A stretch of 54,754 bases of DNA, taken from an uncultured Coriobacteriaceae bacterium (lineage in GTDB: Bacteria > Actinomycetota > Coriobacteriia > Coriobacteriales > Eggerthellaceae). The DNA is taken from positions 1 through 54,754 of the forward strand of contig URQU01000008.1 of NCBI GenBank assembly GCA_900550055.1, in the 5' to 3' direction. Each line of letters starts with the position of its first letter. Position 1 is the stretch's first letter. Position numbers and translations under genes: made by a program. Below the pieces are notes generated by a model, which saw only the letters and a program-made list of their open reading frames with translations, was not told the DNA's origin and did no database searches. Below, piece after piece: positions 51,509 through 54,754 of this stretch.

Positions 51509-52978
51509 CTAGCGCTTCCCCTTCGCCGGCAGGACGAACATGCCCAGCACGAACGCCAGCACGGGGACGCCGCATTGCAGCCAGAAGCTGAAGTCGAAGC
51601 CGCCGAGGTCGACGCCCAGCGCGTTTTGCGAGGTCAACGCCATCACAGCGATAAACACCGAGGCTGAAAGGCTGCCGATGAGCTGTCGCGCGGAGGTGAT
51701 GATGGCCGACGCCTGCGCCAGTTCGTCGGGATCGAGCGTGGTGCACGCCCACGCCGTCAGCGGCATCATCAGGCATGCGATGCCCGTTACGCGAACGCCG
51801 TAGAGCACCGTGACCACCCATTCGGGGGCGCTGGCGGGGATAAGGGCAAACGCCACCGTGCCCGCAAGCACCGTGGCGCAGCCCGCCACGATGAGCGGAC
51901 GCGGGCCGCGTCGATCGAGGAGGCGTCCGGTGATGGGGTTCATCACGCCCATCATGATGGCGCCGGGCAGAAGCGTCAGGCCCGACACCGTGGCGGAAAG
52001 CCCCTGGATATCCTGCACAAACAGCGGCACCATGATCGACGGCGCCATAAACATCATGTGCGCGCAGATGACGATGAGCGTGGAGACGGCGAACGTCTTG
52101 TCGCGAAAGCATTGCAGCCTCAGGAACGGTTCAGGAACGCGCAGCTGACGGAGCGCGAACACCGCCAACCCCGCCGCACCCACCAGCAGCGGGGCAACAA
52201 AGCCCGCGCCCACGGACCCGCCGGATTCCAGCATGGTGGCCGCGATCATCACCAGCACGAAGCCGCCGGAATACAGAAGCGCCGACGCCAAGTCGAAATG
52301 GCCCGGATGGTCGGGGCGGCGCACCACGTCGTCGAGCAGCAGAACCGTCAGCGCCATCACCGCAAGCGCGATGGCGCCGAGCATCCAGAACATGGAGCGC
52401 CAGCCCCACGCGTCGATGAGGAAGCCGCTGATGGTCGGGCCTATGGCGGGCGCGAACCCGATGATCATGCCCACGATGGCCGTGGCCTGGCCGTACTGGC
52501 TTTTCGGATAGATGTTCAGCGCCACCAGCTGCACAAGCGGCAGGCAGATGCCGGCGCCGCCCGCCTGCAGCAGGCGCGCCGCCAGCAGGCACGGATAGTT
52601 CGGCGCGAAGATGGCCGCAGCGCACCCGATGGCGAACGATGCCATGGACGCGAAGAACAGCTTTTTGGAATCGAACCGGTTCATCAGATAGCCCGTCATG
52701 GCGCTGATCAGGCCCAACACGAAAATGTATGCCGTGGTGAGCAGCTGGCCGGAGCTTGCGCTGATGCCGTACTCGTGCATGACCGCCGGCAGCGCGGCGA
52801 TCATCATGCTTTGGGAGATGCACGCCGCCGTGGTGCCCGACACCATGATGCCCAGCACCACGCGACGCTGCCGCGGGGGCAAGCCGTCGCGTTCGGGTTC
52901 GGAGTCGACGACGGATTCGGATGTTTTCGCGCGAGACGCGTTCGCCGCGTCCGCAGAGTTGGTTTCGTTCGTATCCAT
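51509..52978 (-). CDS. MFS drug exporter, DHA2 (EmrB/QacA) family
   Basis: A 489-aa major facilitator protein with about 14 helices, the DHA2 number. Typical segments are IMVSGTTAACISQSMMIAALPAVMHEYG in helix 1, MNRFDSKKLFFASMASFAIGC (motif A loop), LLAARLLQAGGAGICLPLVQ, and motif C GMIIGFAPAIGPTISGFLIDAWGWRSMFW. Likely role is proton-coupled efflux of drugs or metabolites. About 45 hydrophilic residues precede helix 1. The ATG at 52978 lacks a good ribosome site, so a slightly different start is possible. Confidence 0.9.
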   Translation of the reverse strand: MDTNETNSADAANASRAKTSESVVDSEPERDGLPPRQRRVVLGIMVSGTTAACISQSMMIAALPAVMHEYGISASSGQLLTTAYIFVLGLISAMTGYLMNRFDSKKLFFASMASFAIGCAAAIFAPNYPCLLAARLLQAGGAGICLPLVQLVALNIYPKSQYGQATAIVGMIIGFAPAIGPTISGFLIDAWGWRSMFWMLGAIALAVMALTVLLLDDVVRRPDHPGHFDLASALLYSGGFVLVMIAATMLESGGSVGAGFVAPLLVGAAGLAVFALRQLRVPEPFLRLQCFRDKTFAVSTLIVICAHMMFMAPSIMVPLFVQDIQGLSATVSGLTLLPGAIMMGVMNPITGRLLDRRGPRPLIVAGCATVLAGTVAFALIPASAPEWVVTVLYGVRVTGIACLMMPLTAWACTTLDPDELAQASAIITSARQLIGSLSASVFIAVMALTSQNALGVDLGGFDFSFWLQCGVPVLAFVLGMFVLPAKGKR

Positions 52979-53046
52979 ACCGCGATGGTAGCAGCTGCAA
53001 CGTACCCGCAACCAACCGCGCACGAAACGCGCATGGAAGCGCCCCC

Positions 53047-53742
53047 CTACCGCAGTTTGTCGCGGCGTTGCTTCCAATCTGGCATGAAGCGGTCCATGAG
53101 CTGGTGGAACCTTGGGCCGTGGCCGCGCTCGAGCAGGTGGCACAGCTCGTGCACCACCACGTACTCCAGACATTCCGGCGGATAGAGCGCCAAGCGCACG
53201 TTGATGCAGATGCGTCCCGTGGAAGGTTGGCAGCTACCCCAACGGCTGGTCATGTTGCGATACGCCAGCTGGCCCGCCTTCACTCCCATGATGGGCTCCC
53301 ATGCCGCCACCAGCGCCGGCACGCACGCCTGCACCACCGCGCGCCACTGCGCCACCTCGGCTTTCGACGCCTGCGAGGCCCGCGCCATGGGCGTGGCGGA
53401 CACGCGCTCCATCTGGGCTTCTATCCAATCGTGCTTGCGATGCACGAAATCGGCCACGTCGGCTGGCGTCATCCAGGCAGGCGCCGACGCATCCACGTGG
53501 CCGCCGTCGCGAGCGATGCGCAGGTTAAGGTTCTTCACCTTTTTGCGTTGCAGGCGCACCTCGATGCCGTCGACGTAAAGCACCTCGGGCGCTGACGCGC
53601 GCGCGGGCTTGCGGCGCGATGCTTGCGAACCCGCATTCCCCGCCCCGACCGCCGTGCGCCCGCCGCCGGCCGCCTGACGCTTGAGCTCGCCCGGGTCCAC
53701 GCGGCGCGTGCGCACCGGACCGGATCGGTTTTCGCTGGCCAC
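53047..53742 (-). CDS. YgjP-like (DUF45/WLM) metal-dependent protease
   Basis: A 231-aa soluble protein of the YgjP/SprT-like metallopeptidase group. The core begins at about residue 52 (LYVDGIEVRLQRKKVKNLNLRIARDGGHVDASAP). MTSRWGSCQPSTGRICINVRLALYP, the family signature, and the zinc motif VVHELCHLLERGHGPRFHQLM (HExxH plus a third His) follow. The first 50 residues are basic low complexity. Family members bind zinc; biological substrates are unknown. It starts 3 nt after rsmI. Confidence 0.92.
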   Translation of the reverse strand: MASENRSGPVRTRRVDPGELKRQAAGGGRTAVGAGNAGSQASRRKPARASAPEVLYVDGIEVRLQRKKVKNLNLRIARDGGHVDASAPAWMTPADVADFVHRKHDWIEAQMERVSATPMARASQASKAEVAQWRAVVQACVPALVAAWEPIMGVKAGQLAYRNMTSRWGSCQPSTGRICINVRLALYPPECLEYVVVHELCHLLERGHGPRFHQLMDRFMPDWKQRRDKLR

Positions 53743-53745
53743 GCC

Positions 53746-54594
53746 CTAGGCCTCCAGTGCGATCTCGTACGCAGCGTTGCGCGGCAGGCCGAACTCGGCT
53801 GCCAGCGTTTTCGCTATATCCTTGTTGCGCGCGCCCCCGGCCTTGAGCTCGGCAGCACGGACGCGGGCGGAATCCTCGGCGCTTTCCTGGGCCGCCTGCC
53901 CCTCCGCCTCGCTGGGCCCGTCGATCACGATGACGATCTCGCCCTTGATGCCGCCGGCCGCCTCACGGGCGGCGAACTCATCGCGCAGCGCGGGCAGCGT
54001 GTCGCGCACCACTTCCTCATGCAGCTTCGTGAGCTCGCGGCACACGGCCGCTTCGCGCAGCGGGAAGGCCTCGGCAAGCGCCGCCAGCGCCCCGGCGATA
54101 CGGTTCGGGCTTTCGTAATAGATAAGCGCCGCATCCAGCGTGCGCACCGCATCGAGCGTTGCCTTCTGCTCGCCGGCTTTGCGCGGGAAGAAGCCGCCGA
54201 AGTAGAAGCGCGGGTTCGTGCAGCCGCTGGCCACATACGCCGTGGCCGTGGCGGTGGGCCCGGGCAGCACCTCCACCGGCGCGCCCGCCTCACGGCATGC
54301 GCGCACCAGGCGCAGGCCCGGGTCGGACACGCCCGGCATGCCGGCATCGCTGCAGTACGCGATGACCTCGCCCGCCTCCACGCGCGCCACGATGCCGTCG
54401 GCGCGAGAGCCGATGAGCGCCTCGTCAAGACGCTCCAGGCGCTTGCCGATGCCGAACGCCGCCAGCAGCTTGCCGGTAACGCGCGTATCCTCCGCGCACA
54501 CCACATCGGCGCTGGTCAGCGCGTCAAGCGCGCGCTGCGGCATATCGCCCAGGTTGCCGATGGGCGTCGGGCAGATGATCAGCTTGCCGGCCAT
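53746..54594 (-). CDS. rsmI: 16S rRNA 2'-O-ribose C1402 methyltransferase RsmI
   Basis: RsmI (282 aa) methylates the ribose of C1402 in 16S rRNA. It shows KLIICPTPIGNLGDMPQRALDAL, VVCAEDTRVTGKLLA, IAYCSDAGMPGVSDPGLRLV, VLPGPTATATAYVASG and FYFGGFFPRKAGE, all diagnostic of the family, and a C-terminal GEIVIVIDG. Start ATG 54594 follows GAGGG; a GTG one codon upstream is the alternative. The start overlaps the upstream stop (TGATG). Confidence 0.96.
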   Translation of the reverse strand: MAGKLIICPTPIGNLGDMPQRALDALTSADVVCAEDTRVTGKLLAAFGIGKRLERLDEALIGSRADGIVARVEAGEVIAYCSDAGMPGVSDPGLRLVRACREAGAPVEVLPGPTATATAYVASGCTNPRFYFGGFFPRKAGEQKATLDAVRTLDAALIYYESPNRIAGALAALAEAFPLREAAVCRELTKLHEEVVRDTLPALRDEFAAREAAGGIKGEIVIVIDGPSEAEGQAAQESAEDSARVRAAELKAGGARNKDIAKTLAAEFGLPRNAAYEIALEA

Positions 54595-54754
54595 CACGCC
54601 CTCGTTTCCTGCACATCGAGCTTGCCGGCTTCCTCGACCGCCGGCGTGGCCGCCGCCGTGCGGGCGGCGCGGGCCTCGGCCTCCTTGTCGGCCAGGTTGC
54701 TCTTCGCCACCGCGATCATGAGCTTGATGCGGTTGAGCTGGTTGACCTCGGACG
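54594..54754 (-). CDS. C-terminal end of an unidentified protein (5' end outside window)
   Basis: The last 53 codons of a gene entering from the right edge, in frame with the TGA that overlaps the rsmI start. The visible sequence (EVNQLNRIKLMIAVAKSNLA, then an Ala/Glu-rich tail ending DVQETRA) is helical and hydrophilic. I cannot assign a family. Its one-base overlap with rsmI shows that it belongs to the same transcription unit. Confidence 0.7.
   Translation of the reverse strand, partial: SEVNQLNRIKLMIAVAKSNLADKEAEARAARTAAATPAVEEAGKLDVQETRA

Overview
The window is 54.75 kb of GC-rich, gene-dense bacterial DNA with short intergenic gaps. It most resembles a gut actinobacterium of the class Coriobacteriia, probably Eggerthellaceae (Eggerthella/Gordonibacter-like). 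This rests on the high GC content, the mix of actinobacterial and Firmicutes-like families (Veg, DUF3793 plus flavodoxin, CwlO-like coiled-coil protein with a lysozyme-like end), the anaerobic radical-SAM and molybdenum genes, and the gene order. The genus is an inference. No phage, plasmid or CRISPR locus is visible.

Layout. 1-6.0 kb: histidine operon on the minus strand, hisZ-hisG (one fused gene), hisD, hisC, hisB, hisH (cut by the window edge). 6.2-8.6 kb: a DUF2797 protein and a soluble FtsH-like AAA+ metalloprotease. 8.7-11.9 kb: a sodium:amino-acid symporter and a HemN-like radical SAM enzyme. 12.0-16.3 kb: promoter, FMN riboswitch, attenuator and ribD-ribE-ribBA-ribH, then a VanZ-like gene. 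17.2-23.4 kb: molybdenum block on the minus strand, modA-modB-modC-moaA-moaC plus a lipid kinase; ModB carries an unusual extracytoplasmic N-terminal domain. 23.5-28.5 kb: a truncated membrane gene, an NAD(P)HX dehydratase, a nuclease-like gene lying between two copies of a composite palindromic repeat, and acpS with a duplicated 3' end. 28.6-37.4 kb: glmS, ridA, ilvA, an AEC permease, DUF3793 plus flavodoxin, a copper-type HMA protein with a CsoR-like operator, and metY. 37.7-42.2 kb: two membrane proteins, then queD-queE-queC-queF behind a promoter and a probable preQ1 riboswitch. 42.2-44.4 kb: a REP-associated tyrosine transposase (RAYT) embedded in REP elements. 44.4-54.75 kb: tRNA-Ala, veg, rsmA, a flavodoxin-like oxidoreductase, tatD and metG (order as in Bacillus), a cell-wall hydrolase, an MFS exporter, a YgjP-type metalloprotease, rsmI and a partial gene.

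The most notable feature is a dispersed REP system. About eleven copies of a roughly 31-nt hairpin with the core TAGYGCTACGTCCCC lie in intergenic gaps. They cluster around the RAYT gene, whose own stop codon lies inside one copy. A second, unrelated palindrome family (arms beginning GCGAA, inner boxes TTTTGTCC and GGYCAAAA) forms two composite elements of about 195 bp in direct orientation around the nuclease-like gene at 26.2-27.2 kb.

Start sites were chosen from Shine-Dalgarno spacing and family length. All functional calls rest on motif recognition by eye, without database searches.
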